The notes beneath the pieces are model-generated. The model saw nothing but the letters and a program-made list of their open reading frames with translations, did no database searches and was not told the origin of the DNA. Positions 54,328 through 62,686 of a stretch of 64,000 nt of DNA are shown piece by piece. Source of the DNA: Candidatus Enterococcus courvalinii (GTDB lineage: Bacteria > Bacillota > Bacilli > Lactobacillales > Enterococcaceae); the NCBI RefSeq assembly GCF_017315945.1, contig NZ_JAFLWI010000004.1:62001-126000 (forward strand). Reading direction: 5' to 3'. Positions within the stretch are counted from its first letter, which is position 1; every line of letters starts with the position of its first letter. Both the position numbers and the translations under genes were made by a program.

Positions 54328-54603
54328 CAAGTAGGATAAAATTTGGAGGAAAATGCGTACTTATAATAGGGAGAGGATGAAAAAAAGCAGAACTAAGTCA
54401 CTTTCTAAATCATCTTTCGAATGACGAAAGGATGCTTTTGAAGTAGTTAGTAACACAATTATTTTAATTGGAAAAGAAGAATGACTTGGTGGCTCTATAA
54501 TAAAATTGATGAACTGACAGACATATCCAATGTGAAAAGCATCTATACAATCCAACTAAGTGAGTAAAAAAGAATTTGTCGAAGATTGTTGGTAACTTCT
54601 TTA
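54328..54603. other. Intergenic region with degenerate short frames
   Basis: Two or three short frames read like broken coding sequence: KKAELSHFLNHLSNDERMLL (about 54378-54440), SNTIILIGKEE, and a 28-codon ATG frame at 54481-54567 beginning MTWWLYNKIDELTD. I cannot assign a family. They may be remains of one gene. Confidence 0.35.
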
Positions 54604-54604
54604 A

Positions 54605-54663
54605 GTGTCTTGACAGATACATGGAATATCAGTACAATAAACAACATCAATGTGTCAAGACAC
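54605..54663 (+). promoter_or_regulatory. niaX promoter with two NiaR-type operators
   Basis: A near-consensus promoter, TTGACA (54610-54615) with a 17-base spacer and TACAAT (54633-54638), is flanked by TGTCTTGACA (54606-54615) and its inverted copy TGTCAAGACA (54653-54662). These decamers match the NiaR (YrxA) operator core as I know it. The first covers the -35 element. NiaR with nicotinate would repress the gene. Confidence 0.85.
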
Positions 54664-54678
54664 ATAAGGAGAGTAAAA

Positions 54679-55287
54679 ATGAAAAAAAATTCTGTTCGTC
54701 ACTTAACTATTTCTGCATTGCTGATTGGAATGGGAATCATCATTCCATTAGTTATGCCAAAAATCATGATTCCACCAGCATCTTTTACCTTAGCTTCGCA
54801 TGTGCCATTATTCTTAGCAATGTTTTTTTCACCAGGGGTAGCTGTTGCTGTCGCATTAGGAACAACATTTGGGTTCTTTTTATCGACACCAGTCATTATT
54901 GCCTTAAGAGCATTATCACACATTATTTTTGCAGTGGTTGGTGCTTGGTATTTACAAAAGAAACCTGGAATCGTCTTGAAGGATGGAAAGTTTACGCTAG
55001 CAAACTGGAAATTTCAAGGCTTTAATTTTGTCATTGGGGTTATCCATTCAATTGCAGAAATGTTGGTTGTGAGTGCCTTTTATTTCATGGGAAATATGCC
55101 TGATACGTATTATTCAGAAGGCTATTTCTACACAGTATTTATTTTGATGGGGATCGGTGGGTTGATTCACAGTTTAGTTGACTACAATATTGCTTATTTT
55201 GTTGCGGGCACGTTGAGCAAATATTTTGATATTCCCGTATTTACTGCAGCAAAAGAACAAGCAAGAAACATGGATAAGCTTAGCTAA
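54679..55287 (+). CDS. niaX: Niacin ECF transporter S-component NiaX
   Basis: A 202-aa integral membrane protein with about six helices. The N-terminal SVRHLTISALLIGMGIIIPL and the PPASFTLASHVPLFLAMFFS block are typical of the NiaX group of energy-coupling-factor S-components. It would bind niacin and use the shared EcfAAT module encoded elsewhere. I start at ATG 54679 behind AAGGAGAG; an earlier start at 54586 lies in the operator region. The two NiaR-type boxes at the promoter independently support the substrate call. Confidence 0.87.
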   Translation: MKKNSVRHLTISALLIGMGIIIPLVMPKIMIPPASFTLASHVPLFLAMFFSPGVAVAVALGTTFGFFLSTPVIIALRALSHIIFAVVGAWYLQKKPGIVLKDGKFTLANWKFQGFNFVIGVIHSIAEMLVVSAFYFMGNMPDTYYSEGYFYTVFILMGIGGLIHSLVDYNIAYFVAGTLSKYFDIPVFTAAKEQARNMDKLS

Positions 55288-55349
55288 AAATAATTGGATT
55301 ATAAAAATTGATTAGATTTAGTTATTGTTGAATTTTTCAAATACATTAG

Positions 55350-55397
55350 TAAAAAATAGGTAACTTAAAACAGATGCTGTTTTAAGTTACCTATTTT
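55350..55397. terminator. Bidirectional terminator between niaX and the SDR gene
   Basis: AAAATAGGTAACTTAAAACA and TGTTTTAAGTTACCTATTTT form a perfect stem with a short GATGC-type loop. Confidence 0.92.
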
Positions 55398-55399
55398 GC

Positions 55400-56146
55400 T
55401 TACCATGGTTGATTTGTGGATCCAACCGTAAATTCATTTATATTGACATCTTCGGGTTGATCTATTGCAAAAGCAACAATATTGGCAATTCGTTCAGGAG
55501 ATATCCCGTGTTTTTTGTAAAGAGCTGTCATGCCTTCTAAAGAATCTTTATCTGTGATTGTATCAAGTAGCTCAGTATTAATTGCAGCGGGGTAGATGGT
55601 CGCGGTTCGGATATTTGTCCCTTCTTGAGCTGACTCCATTCGTAAAACTTCCATCAGATCTTTGACTGCCCATTTAGTTGCTCTATAAACAGCGCCACCT
55701 GGATAGGCTTTTATTCCTGCTACGGAAGAAGTTGTGATTACGTGACCACTTTTTTGTCCAATGAATGTGGGAAGGACTGCTGCTAAACCATTTAATACAC
55801 CTTTCAAATTGATATCTATCATTTGATTCCACTCATCGACTTTCAGAGCCGATAGTGGAGAGTTGGGCATGATTCCAGCATTTAAAAAAATGACATCAAT
55901 TTTTCCGTAATTTTCTTTGGTAAATTCGATTAATTTGTGATTTTCATCCAAATTAGTTACGTCCATTACGTGATAAACTGCATTGCCACCAGCATTTTGG
56001 ATATCATGTACGATTTCTTTTAACTTTTCTTCACGTCTGGCAGCCAAGACAACTTTTGCGCCCTTGATGGCAAGTAATTTAGCAGTAGATTCGCCAATAC
56101 CAGAAGAAGCACCTGTAATCACTACAACTTTATTTTTGATAGTCAT
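55400..56146 (-). CDS. Short-chain dehydrogenase/reductase
   Basis: A 248-aa classical SDR. The cofactor loop is TGASSGIG (11-18), NAG is at 89-91, and the catalytic residues are S141, Y154 and K158 (YRATK). AARREEKL after the second strand, with basic residues, suggests NADP(H). Substrate is unknown. It lies on the minus strand next to a hexapeptide acetyltransferase gene and opposite a LysR gene, which may regulate both. Confidence 0.88.
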   Translation of the reverse strand: MTIKNKVVVITGASSGIGESTAKLLAIKGAKVVLAARREEKLKEIVHDIQNAGGNAVYHVMDVTNLDENHKLIEFTKENYGKIDVIFLNAGIMPNSPLSALKVDEWNQMIDINLKGVLNGLAAVLPTFIGQKSGHVITTSSVAGIKAYPGGAVYRATKWAVKDLMEVLRMESAQEGTNIRTATIYPAAINTELLDTITDKDSLEGMTALYKKHGISPERIANIVAFAIDQPEDVNINEFTVGSTNQPW

Positions 56147-56241
56147 ATTAATTCCTCCTATTAAATAAAATTAGTTACTTTTTGAACGTATGGTTTCCAA
56201 TTAATTATTTATTTCATTGAACTTTTTTAATTTGAAGTATC

Positions 56242-56799
56242 TTATTCTATAGATTTGATTATTTTAGCAGGAGTGCCTGCAACGATCACATCATTTGGTA
56301 TATCTTTCGTTACAGTTGAGTTAGCTGCGACAATCACATTTTTTCCAATTGTCACTCCAGGCAGGATTGTCACCCCAGAGCCTAACCACGCATTTTGTTT
56401 AATTACTACCGGTTTGGTTATCAACCCGCGACGATTTTTAGGATCAGTCAAATGATTAACTGTAATGATTTGACTATTTGGTCCAATTAAAACATGATCT
56501 TCTATTGTAATCCCACCTAAGTCAACAAGCGTTACATTCTGATTGATAAAAATATTTTTTCCTAATGAAATGTGGCGCCCAAAATCGCTATAAAATGGTT
56601 GAGAAATAATAACTGAAGAGTCAATTTTTTTACCTAATACAGGCTCTAGCCATGCTAATATTTCTTCGTTTGTTCGGTAGTCGAGATTCAATTCAACTAA
56701 TGGACGTTCATTTTGTTTTTTTATGCTATGAATTTGCTTAAACAGTGGTGAATTAGGCAGAATTTCTATATACTGAATCAACTCAAGTAACCTTTCCAT
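56242..56799 (-). CDS. Hexapeptide-repeat O-acetyltransferase (maltose/galactoside type)
   Basis: A 185-aa left-handed beta-helix acyltransferase. LGKNIFINQNVTLVDLGGI, IEDHVLIGPNSQIITVNHL with the catalytic-type histidine, and the hexapeptide coil LGSGVTILPGVTIGKNVIVA are typical of the LacA/Maa group. The C-terminus ends VAGTPAKIIKSIE. The acceptor is unknown. The gene is divergent from the LysR-type regulator 110 bases away and upstream of the SDR on the same strand. Confidence 0.88.
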   Translation of the reverse strand: MERLLELIQYIEILPNSPLFKQIHSIKKQNERPLVELNLDYRTNEEILAWLEPVLGKKIDSSVIISQPFYSDFGRHISLGKNIFINQNVTLVDLGGITIEDHVLIGPNSQIITVNHLTDPKNRRGLITKPVVIKQNAWLGSGVTILPGVTIGKNVIVAANSTVTKDIPNDVIVAGTPAKIIKSIE

Positions 56800-56908
56800 G
56801 AAAATACCTCCGATATTTTTGCTACATTTAGTGTACTTCGCTATACTGATAATGAAAAATACTTATATAGAATAGGGTAGTATAACTTTTCGTTATAGGA
56901 GGAATTGG

Positions 56909-57766
56909 ATGGAACTACGAGTACTAAATTACTTTTTGACTGTTGCAAGGGAAAAAACAATCAGCAAAGCTGCGAAAACTTTGCATGTCACACAGCCAAC
57001 CTTATCAAAGCAATTAAAGGAATTAGAACAGGAATTAGGTATCAAACTTTTCGAACGTGGGAGTCGTGAAATCACGTTAACTGAGGACGGCATTTACTTG
57101 CAAAACAGAGGACAAGAAATAATGACTCTAGTTGACTTAACGATTTCGAATCTTACAAATCAATCCGTTATCAGTGGGAAAATCACAATTGGCGGAGGAG
57201 AAACGGAAGCATTTGGAGTTATTGCTGGTCTTGTACACAAATTAATTACTGATCATCCAGACATTAAAGTAGAAATATATAGTGGAAATGCTGATGATGT
57301 ATTGGATAAATTAGATAAAGGATTATTAGACTTTGGTCTGGTTATTGATCCGGTGTCCAAACAAAAGTACGAGTATAAGCAATTACCTCCAAAAGATCGC
57401 TGGGGCATACTTCTAAATAATAAAAACCCATTATCGAAACAGGAATTTGTATTAGCCGAGGAGTTAAAAGAAATACCCTTACTGATTTCAAATCAATCAT
57501 CCGTAGACAATCAATTAGCCGAATGGTTTGGAACGAATCTTCATAATTTAAATATTGTGGGTACCTATAACTTACTTTATAATGCATCAGTGATGGTGAA
57601 AGAAGACGTTGCAAGTGCTTTATGTATTGAAGGAATCATTAATACAGAGGGAACAGATCTTCAGTTTGTCCCTCTAAGTCCAAGCTTATATGCCACAATA
57701 AATATTGTTTGGAAAAAAAATCGAGTATTTTCTAATGCGGCAAATCAACTCCTAACTTTACTGTGA
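56909..57766 (+). CDS. LysR-family transcriptional regulator
   Basis: A 285-aa regulator. The N-terminal winged HTH (ISKAAKTLHVTQPTLSKQLK, LEQELGIKLFERGSREITLT) is standard for LysR proteins and is followed by a linker helix and a periplasmic-binding-like effector domain starting near SGKITIGGGETEAFG. It is divergent from the acetyltransferase/SDR genes. The shared 109-base region holds ATAAC-N5-GTTAT (56881-56895), a possible binding palindrome. It probably controls those two genes. Confidence 0.9.
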   Translation: MELRVLNYFLTVAREKTISKAAKTLHVTQPTLSKQLKELEQELGIKLFERGSREITLTEDGIYLQNRGQEIMTLVDLTISNLTNQSVISGKITIGGGETEAFGVIAGLVHKLITDHPDIKVEIYSGNADDVLDKLDKGLLDFGLVIDPVSKQKYEYKQLPPKDRWGILLNNKNPLSKQEFVLAEELKEIPLLISNQSSVDNQLAEWFGTNLHNLNIVGTYNLLYNASVMVKEDVASALCIEGIINTEGTDLQFVPLSPSLYATINIVWKKNRVFSNAANQLLTLL

Positions 57767-58266
57767 AAAGTTGTTTAGCTATTCGTTGCAAGCAAAAAAA
57801 ATCTGATTTGGTCAAATAATATGTACTTTATTATCAATATGCCCTTCCGTCAAATCGAGCGGTTCATTGGTGGGAAAGTTAGTAAAAATATGGTAGAGTG
57901 CTTTTTGAAAATAATTAATAAGTAAAAAAGGTAGAGCAAGCCTTTTACTTTAGAATAAAAGTATCGAAAGGGAATGTAGGAGCACTTCCTTTTTTTTTTA
58001 CATTAGCAATCAATTAGCTTATGGCATCTAGAAAATAGCTGCCAAAAAAAGTGAGAGGTTTAATGGGGAATATTTTGATTGTTCTTTTAAAAGAAAATTT
58101 TAAAAAATATTTTTTCTAAAAAAAACAAATTTTAAAATAGAAAGTCTAAGATGCGTACCCAAAATTAAAAATAATAAAAAACTTATTGAAAGCGTTGTTT
58201 TTTGTGATATAGTGTAACTGAAGGTGCCTGATAAATAAAATCGTACGATTAAATGAAGAGGTGGTT
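57767..58266. other. Intergenic region downstream of the LysR gene
   Basis: It contains weak hairpins with T-runs (about 57924-57945 and 57966-57998), then very AT-rich sequence. TTGAAA and TATAGT spaced 16 bases (about 58187-58214) form a possible promoter reading toward the decayed frame and XRE gene. A 108-aa minus frame here (58100-58426) looks random in composition and is not called. Confidence 0.45.
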
Positions 58267-58497
58267 GGAATAAAAATAACTTTTGTTTGGCGTGATTGGA
58301 GTACATATTGTTTTTTAATTGCGATATAATATTGTTATTTATATGCTCAATTGTCTTCCTGATTAGTAATTTAGTTCGTTTGCTATGTAAAAAAGCTCCA
58401 AATGGCTTCGATATGTTTTGTAGCAAGCCTACTAGCTATGAATTTTGTCTTAACTTGGTTAACAACTTCCGTTAATCTGATTGAGACAATTATTTAA
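58267..58497 (+). pseudogene. Decayed small membrane-protein gene upstream of the XRE regulator
   Basis: A single frame with three internal stops reads IKITFVWRDWSTYCFLIAI, then YCYLYAQLSS, then FVCYVKKLQMASICFVASLL and AMNFVLTWLTTSVNLIETII. It ends in TAA at 58495-58497. A GAGGTGG ribosome site precedes an ATA where a start would be. The hydrophobic pattern suggests a two- or three-helix protein of about 75 aa. Confidence 0.5.
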
Positions 58498-58511
58498 TGG
58501 AGGGAACAAAA

Positions 58512-59252
58512 ATGAGTTTAGGAGACAAACTGAAAGAAGAACGTCTAAAGAATGAGTATACGCAAGAAGATATTGCCAAAATATTGAATGTTGCACGCTC
58601 CACTGTTTCAAGCTGGGAAGTGTCGAGAACATATCCTGATCTTTCTTTCCTGATTACTTTAAGTAAATTATATGGAGTAACAGTCGATTATTTAATTAAA
58701 GATGAAGAAGAGACAATTGACAACAATCAGACAATAAAAACAATGGGTTCTTTGAATCAGAAACAAAAATATTTTGGATTTGGTTTTTTGGTTTGCTTGA
58801 TCTGTGCACTGTTGATTGGTTTGCTTTTTCTGAACACGGCGAATCAGAGTACAAAAAAAGAAAAAGTAAAAAAAGAACCAGTCGAGTATATTATTCCTTT
58901 GACAGATATCATGGATGTTACGGTTAAAGAAATCCCTTATGGTAAAGATAATAAATATCGAGTTCCTGAAATCACCGCAAATGTAAAATTACGTGAAGGT
59001 TGGAAAGAACCGGGATGGGTTTTTCATTTTGATAATAATACGGGAGCTGCGTATATTCATCTTTCACAAAATAAAGTGTATAAAGGGGAACCTTTTCCGA
59101 CCAACTATTTTCCAAAATTGAGTTTTGTCGCTGCACAGTATGTTAGGGATACCGAGTACATGGATATTCCTAAAAAGATTATCTTGATTGACGATAATAC
59201 CGCAGATCCCCCAAGTACAGCAAAAGAGCAACGGGTGATTTGGGAAAAATAA
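58512..59252 (+). CDS. Membrane-anchored XRE-family regulator
   Basis: A 246-aa protein. The N-terminal Cro/CI-type HTH (about 3-62: LKEERLKNEYTQEDIAKIL, then VARSTVSSWEVSRTYPDLSF) is followed by a linker and one membrane helix (about 93-112, FGFGFLVCLICALLIGLLFL). An extracellular domain of about 130 residues follows that I do not recognise. The layout suggests a one-component signal transducer that senses something outside the cell. ATG 58512 follows GGAGGGA. The next gene overlaps or abuts it and encodes a secreted protein. Confidence 0.8.
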   Translation: MSLGDKLKEERLKNEYTQEDIAKILNVARSTVSSWEVSRTYPDLSFLITLSKLYGVTVDYLIKDEEETIDNNQTIKTMGSLNQKQKYFGFGFLVCLICALLIGLLFLNTANQSTKKEKVKKEPVEYIIPLTDIMDVTVKEIPYGKDNKYRVPEITANVKLREGWKEPGWVFHFDNNTGAAYIHLSQNKVYKGEPFPTNYFPKLSFVAAQYVRDTEYMDIPKKIILIDDNTADPPSTAKEQRVIWEK

Positions 59253-59782
59253 AAAAGGAGTGTTTAGAAAGGAAAAAATTTATTTGTCTTGGATTGGTTA
59301 CATTTGGAATGTTACTGTTTGGTCAGCCAGCACAAGCTGCTGAAATTACTAACGATGTGGCGCCAGAACTGGGGAAAATTTACATAGATGAGCGTAAGTC
59401 TGGCTTGACTGACATTCTTTGTACGACTTCTGAAGGGAGATATGTGATCAACGAGAATAAGCTCGTCTTACTAGATAAAGAAATCCCAGGTGTAACACCT
59501 TTTATCTATCATGATGTACAGCTTTTAAGCGGTGATGTAACAGGCTACAGCTTTACGATTGCAGGAAACACTCGATATACTTACCTAACTACTAATCATG
59601 ATAGTGATTGGAGTCCGAGAGCGATGATTGTAAATCAAAATGGTGCGCAAATCCAATATTGGGAAGTGTACGGGACACCAGCTTCAATCGCTGATACAAC
59701 ATCAGCTACTGCAACGTATTATTTCGGTTTAAGAAACTTATCTTCCAGTGCCATGAATTATGGAATGAATATGATGTTTTAA
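59240..59782 (+). CDS. Small secreted protein paired with the XRE regulator
   Basis: A protein of up to 180 aa. The signal peptide (ERKKFICLGLVTFGMLLFGQ, cleaved after PAQAAE) is clear. The mature part is beta-rich, with SLYTY-like strands (TRYTYLTTNHDSDWSPRAMI) and an FGLRNLSSSAMNYGMNMMF end; I know no family. The start is uncertain: TTG 59240 is the longest reading, but the best ribosome site (AAAAAGGAG, 59252-59260) points to a codon near TTA 59264, which is not a start. A strong terminator follows. Confidence 0.65.
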   Translation: MGKIKKECLERKKFICLGLVTFGMLLFGQPAQAAEITNDVAPELGKIYIDERKSGLTDILCTTSEGRYVINENKLVLLDKEIPGVTPFIYHDVQLLSGDVTGYSFTIAGNTRYTYLTTNHDSDWSPRAMIVNQNGAQIQYWEVYGTPASIADTTSATATYYFGLRNLSSSAMNYGMNMMF

Positions 59783-59793
59783 AATAAGCAACG

Positions 59794-59842
59794 AGTGTCT
59801 GGAACATCATCATTTTGATGAATGTTTCAGACACTTTTTTAC
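59794..59842 (+). terminator. Terminator after the secreted-protein gene
   Basis: AGTGTCTGGAACAT pairs with ATGTTTCAGACACT, followed by a T-run. Confidence 0.85.
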
Positions 59843-59998
59843 GAACAAATGATGTTCAAAAAGTAAATTTCTCAAAAAACAAGCCGAATAATTTCAAAAA
59901 TAGACAGAGCTATTTCCAAACTTTTTTTTTCAGAGCTGAACGCGTTTGTCCCAAGCTCTTTTATCTTTTTTTGTAATCGAACAAGTCCCTAGTATGGC

Positions 59999-60040
59999 AA
60001 AAAAAGAACTGCACCGTTGGTTGCGGTACAGCTCTTAAAA
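59999..60040 (-). terminator. Terminator of the msmK-type gene
   Basis: On the minus strand AAGAGCTGTACCG pairs with CGGTGCAGTTCTT, followed by TTTTTT. Confidence 0.8.
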
Positions 60041-60058
60041 AGGGGGCATCAATTAAAA

Positions 60059-61168
60059 TTAAGGTAAAGTGATCACATCTTCTGTTTCTTTATCGAAGAA
60101 ATGTCCTTTATTGATATTGAAAGCAAGGTCAATCATCTCGCCTGGTTTGTGGAAGTCACGTGCATCGACTTTTGAAATAAATTCAGTTGAGCCAGTTTTT
60201 GTGTAAAGCATTGTTTCTGCACCTAATAATTCTGAAACCACAACTTCAGAATGAACGACTGCTTCTGGTGAAGCATCTAAAGCAATTTGTTCACTGTGGA
60301 TGTCTTCAGGACGAATACCAAAGATGACTTCTTTGCCGTTGTAGCCTTTTTCCACTAAGATTTTATTTTTTCCTTCTGGAATACGAAGTCTTAATCCGTG
60401 ACCATCAGTAATCACGCCGTCATTTAGCGTTACATTGAAGAAGTTCATTGCAGGAGAACCGATAAATCCAGCAACGAAAACATTCACTGGTGTGTCATAA
60501 ACTTCTTTTGGTGAACCAATTTGTTGAATAAATCCATCCTTCATAATAACGATTCGATCTGCCATTGTCATCGCTTCTGTTTGGTCATGGGTCACGTAGA
60601 TAGTTGTTGTTTCTAAACGTTGGTGTAATTTAGCAATTTCTGCACGCATCGCTACACGCAATTTAGCATCTAAGTTTGATAAAGGTTCATCCATCAAGAA
60701 GACTTTGGCATCACGAACGATTGCACGACCTAAAGCCACACGTTGCCGTTGTCCACCAGATAATGCAGCTGGTTTACGAGTTAGGTACTCGGTTAGACCT
60801 AAAATTTCTGCCGCATTTTCAACTCGATTTTTGATTTCTGCTTTGTCGTATTTTCTTAATTTCAAACCAAATGCCATATTATCAAAAACAGTCATATGAG
60901 GATAAAGAGCGTAGTTTTGGAAAACCATTGCGATATCACGATCTTTTGGAGCTACATCATTCATGACTTTTTCGCCAATTTTTAATTCGCCTTCCGTAAT
61001 GTCTTCCAAACCAGCAATCATACGTAAAGTAGTTGATTTCCCACAGCCAGATGGTCCAACAAAAACAATAAATTCGCGATCTTGGATATTTAAATTAAAA
61101 TCAGTAACTGAATAATTTTCTGCATTATCGTATTTTTTATAAACATGTGTCAACGCCATTTCTACCAT
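60059..61168 (-). CDS. msmK: Sugar ABC transporter ATPase, MsmK/UgpC type
   Basis: A 369-aa ATPase. Walker A is GPSGCGKSTT, the signature is LSGGQRQRVALGRAI, and Walker B is FLMDEPLSNLD. A C-terminal TOBE/regulatory domain begins near FIGSPAMNFFNV, with GIRPEDIHSEQ. These proteins commonly energise several CUT1 sugar importers encoded elsewhere, and no permease is adjacent here. I start at M61168 (MVEMALTHVYKKYDN), trimming four residues of the longest frame. A TTTAAACGTTTTCC sequence at about 61319-61332, in the shared region with mgsA, resembles a CcpA site. Confidence 0.9.
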   Translation of the reverse strand: MVEMALTHVYKKYDNAENYSVTDFNLNIQDREFIVFVGPSGCGKSTTLRMIAGLEDITEGELKIGEKVMNDVAPKDRDIAMVFQNYALYPHMTVFDNMAFGLKLRKYDKAEIKNRVENAAEILGLTEYLTRKPAALSGGQRQRVALGRAIVRDAKVFLMDEPLSNLDAKLRVAMRAEIAKLHQRLETTTIYVTHDQTEAMTMADRIVIMKDGFIQQIGSPKEVYDTPVNVFVAGFIGSPAMNFFNVTLNDGVITDGHGLRLRIPEGKNKILVEKGYNGKEVIFGIRPEDIHSEQIALDASPEAVVHSEVVVSELLGAETMLYTKTGSTEFISKVDARDFHKPGEMIDLAFNINKGHFFDKETEDVITLP

Positions 61169-61372
61169 AGTAAATTCCACACTTTCTATAAGTTTTATTT
61201 GACTAAAGTATAAATGAAATCGCTAACCTTCTGCAATGGCAGAATGAACAAGAATTTGTCTGTTTTTTGGTCAGAGTGACAAAGGAACAAAGAAAATCAA
61301 AAAAATGGTAACAAAAAATTTAAACGTTTTCCTAAGTTTGTTACACTAAAGAAAAGAAGGGAAGTGTGACTG

Positions 61373-61804
61373 ATGAAAATTGCTTTGATTGCACATGATC
61401 GAAAGAAACCATTAATGATTAAATTAGCGACAGCTTATCAAACGATTTTAGCGAAACACGAGCTTTATGCTACTGGGACAACAGGTTTACGAATTCAAGA
61501 GGCAACGAATTTGCCGGTTCATCGTTTTAAATCAGGTCCGTTGGGAGGCGACCAACAAATTGGGGCAATGATTTCTGAAGACGAAATTGATCTAGTCATT
61601 TTCTTGCGTGATCCACTTGCGGCACAGCCACATGAGCCAGACGTAACAGCATTGATTCGTTTATCAGATGTGTATGAAATACCTTTGGCAACCAATATTG
61701 GCACAGCTGAAGTTTTATTGCGTGGATTAGCAGCGGGATATTTAGATTTTCGGACGGTCGTTCATGAAATGGAAAAAGAAGCGATTTCGACGGAACATGA
61801 ATGA
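61373..61804 (+). CDS. mgsA: Methylglyoxal synthase
   Basis: A 143-aa enzyme that converts dihydroxyacetone phosphate to methylglyoxal and phosphate, a bypass of lower glycolysis. The N-terminal [19 protein letters not shown] and [14 protein letters not shown] phosphate-binding blocks, the catalytic aspartate region FLRDPL, and [13 protein letters not shown] are all present. Length is a little over the usual minimum. ATG 61373 follows GGGAAG. It is divergent from the MsmK-type ATPase gene. Confidence 0.94.
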   Translation: MKIALIAHDRKKPLMIKLATAYQTILAKHELYATGTTGLRIQEATNLPVHRFKSGPLGGDQQIGAMISEDEIDLVIFLRDPLAAQPHEPDVTALIRLSDVYEIPLATNIGTAEVLLRGLAAGYLDFRTVVHEMEKEAISTEHE

Positions 61805-61962
61805 ATTTTCGGCATTTTATCCAATAATATGAATAAATACTAATGGAACTTGTTGAATAGCGAACATAAAAGAAAAAAATCATAGAAACATTCAGTTTTC
61901 CTGTTTGCTAGTCACTGATAATTATGTTATATTTTGTGAGGGAATTGTTTCCCAAAATAAAA

Positions 61963-62064
61963 TCAGAGTAGGAAATAAAGCGTTAAGTGCTGGGAGGATG
62001 GGATGTTGCCGCCCGGACGAAGGACAAGAGAGCTTGTTCGCGGTTTTATTTTCGCATTCGCTGC
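61963..62064 (+). promoter_or_regulatory. Tetrahydrofolate (THF) riboswitch
   Basis: The leader has the THF-I core: AGAGTAG, GCGTTAAGTG, GATGGGATGTTGCCG, then CGAAG-AGAG-CGCGG. The flanks AAATAAA and TTTATTT pair as P2, and CAG with CTG as part of P1. It ends about 25 bases before the ribosome site of folT, so control is probably at translation. Folate binding would lower FolT synthesis. Confidence 0.9.
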
Positions 62065-62101
62065 ATATTATTGTGTAGCAGCTCTTAAAGGAGATGCTAA
62101 A

Positions 62102-62638
62102 ATGAAAAAAAATCGATTAGATGCACGGATGATTGCGATCATGGGGCTATTGATTGCCTTAATGGTTACTTTATCACGACTAATATCTATCGAAACACCT
62201 TTTATCAAAATCAGTGTAACATTTATTCCACAGGTCATCATGGGGATTTTATTTGGTCCTTTTTGGTCTGGTATAGGAGCGGTGTTAGCTGACCTTGTTG
62301 GAATGGCATTATTCTCAAAATCAGCTTTCTTTATTGGATTTACGTTGAATGCTTTCATCGAAGGTGCGATTTATGGTTTCTTTTTCTATCGAAAGGAAAT
62401 CACTTGGAAGAATGCTATCTTAGCAACGCTGAGTGTCACGTTGATTATCAATTTGATTTTGACACCGCTTTGGCTAGCTTTGATGTATCACGTCCCTTTA
62501 TTTAGTTGGGTCGTTTGGGCACCAAGATTGTTGAAAACAGTCATTTGGATCCCACTTCAATCAATTGCAATTTACTATGTTGGGCGGAGTATCCCTTACA
62601 AAAAGATTTTACAAAGTCTAACAGTTCGTACGAAATAA
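62102..62638 (+). CDS. folT: Folate ECF transporter S-component FolT
   Basis: A 178-aa membrane protein with about six helices. The N-terminal LDARMIAIMGLLIALMVTLS, the FIPQVIMGILFGPFWSGIGA block and FFIGFTLNAFIEGAIYGFFF are typical of FolT. It binds folate and uses the shared EcfAAT module encoded elsewhere. I start at ATG 62102 behind AAAGGAG; a longer frame would run through the riboswitch. The THF riboswitch upstream supports the substrate. Confidence 0.92.
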   Translation: MKKNRLDARMIAIMGLLIALMVTLSRLISIETPFIKISVTFIPQVIMGILFGPFWSGIGAVLADLVGMALFSKSAFFIGFTLNAFIEGAIYGFFFYRKEITWKNAILATLSVTLIINLILTPLWLALMYHVPLFSWVVWAPRLLKTVIWIPLQSIAIYYVGRSIPYKKILQSLTVRTK

Positions 62639-62640
62639 AA

Positions 62641-62686
62641 ATAAAAAAAGGCAATCTTCCCATCCCAGAAGATTGCCTTTTTTTAT
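62641..62686. terminator. Bidirectional terminator after folT
   Basis: AAAAAAAGGCAATCTTC and GAAGATTGCCTTTTTTT pair perfectly; it serves both folT and the convergent ABC gene. Confidence 0.92.

Noticed and set aside
58100-58426. 108-aa minus-strand frame upstream of the XRE gene.
   Set aside because: It has low-complexity composition from AT-rich DNA, no ribosome site, and overlaps a better-supported decayed frame on the plus strand.
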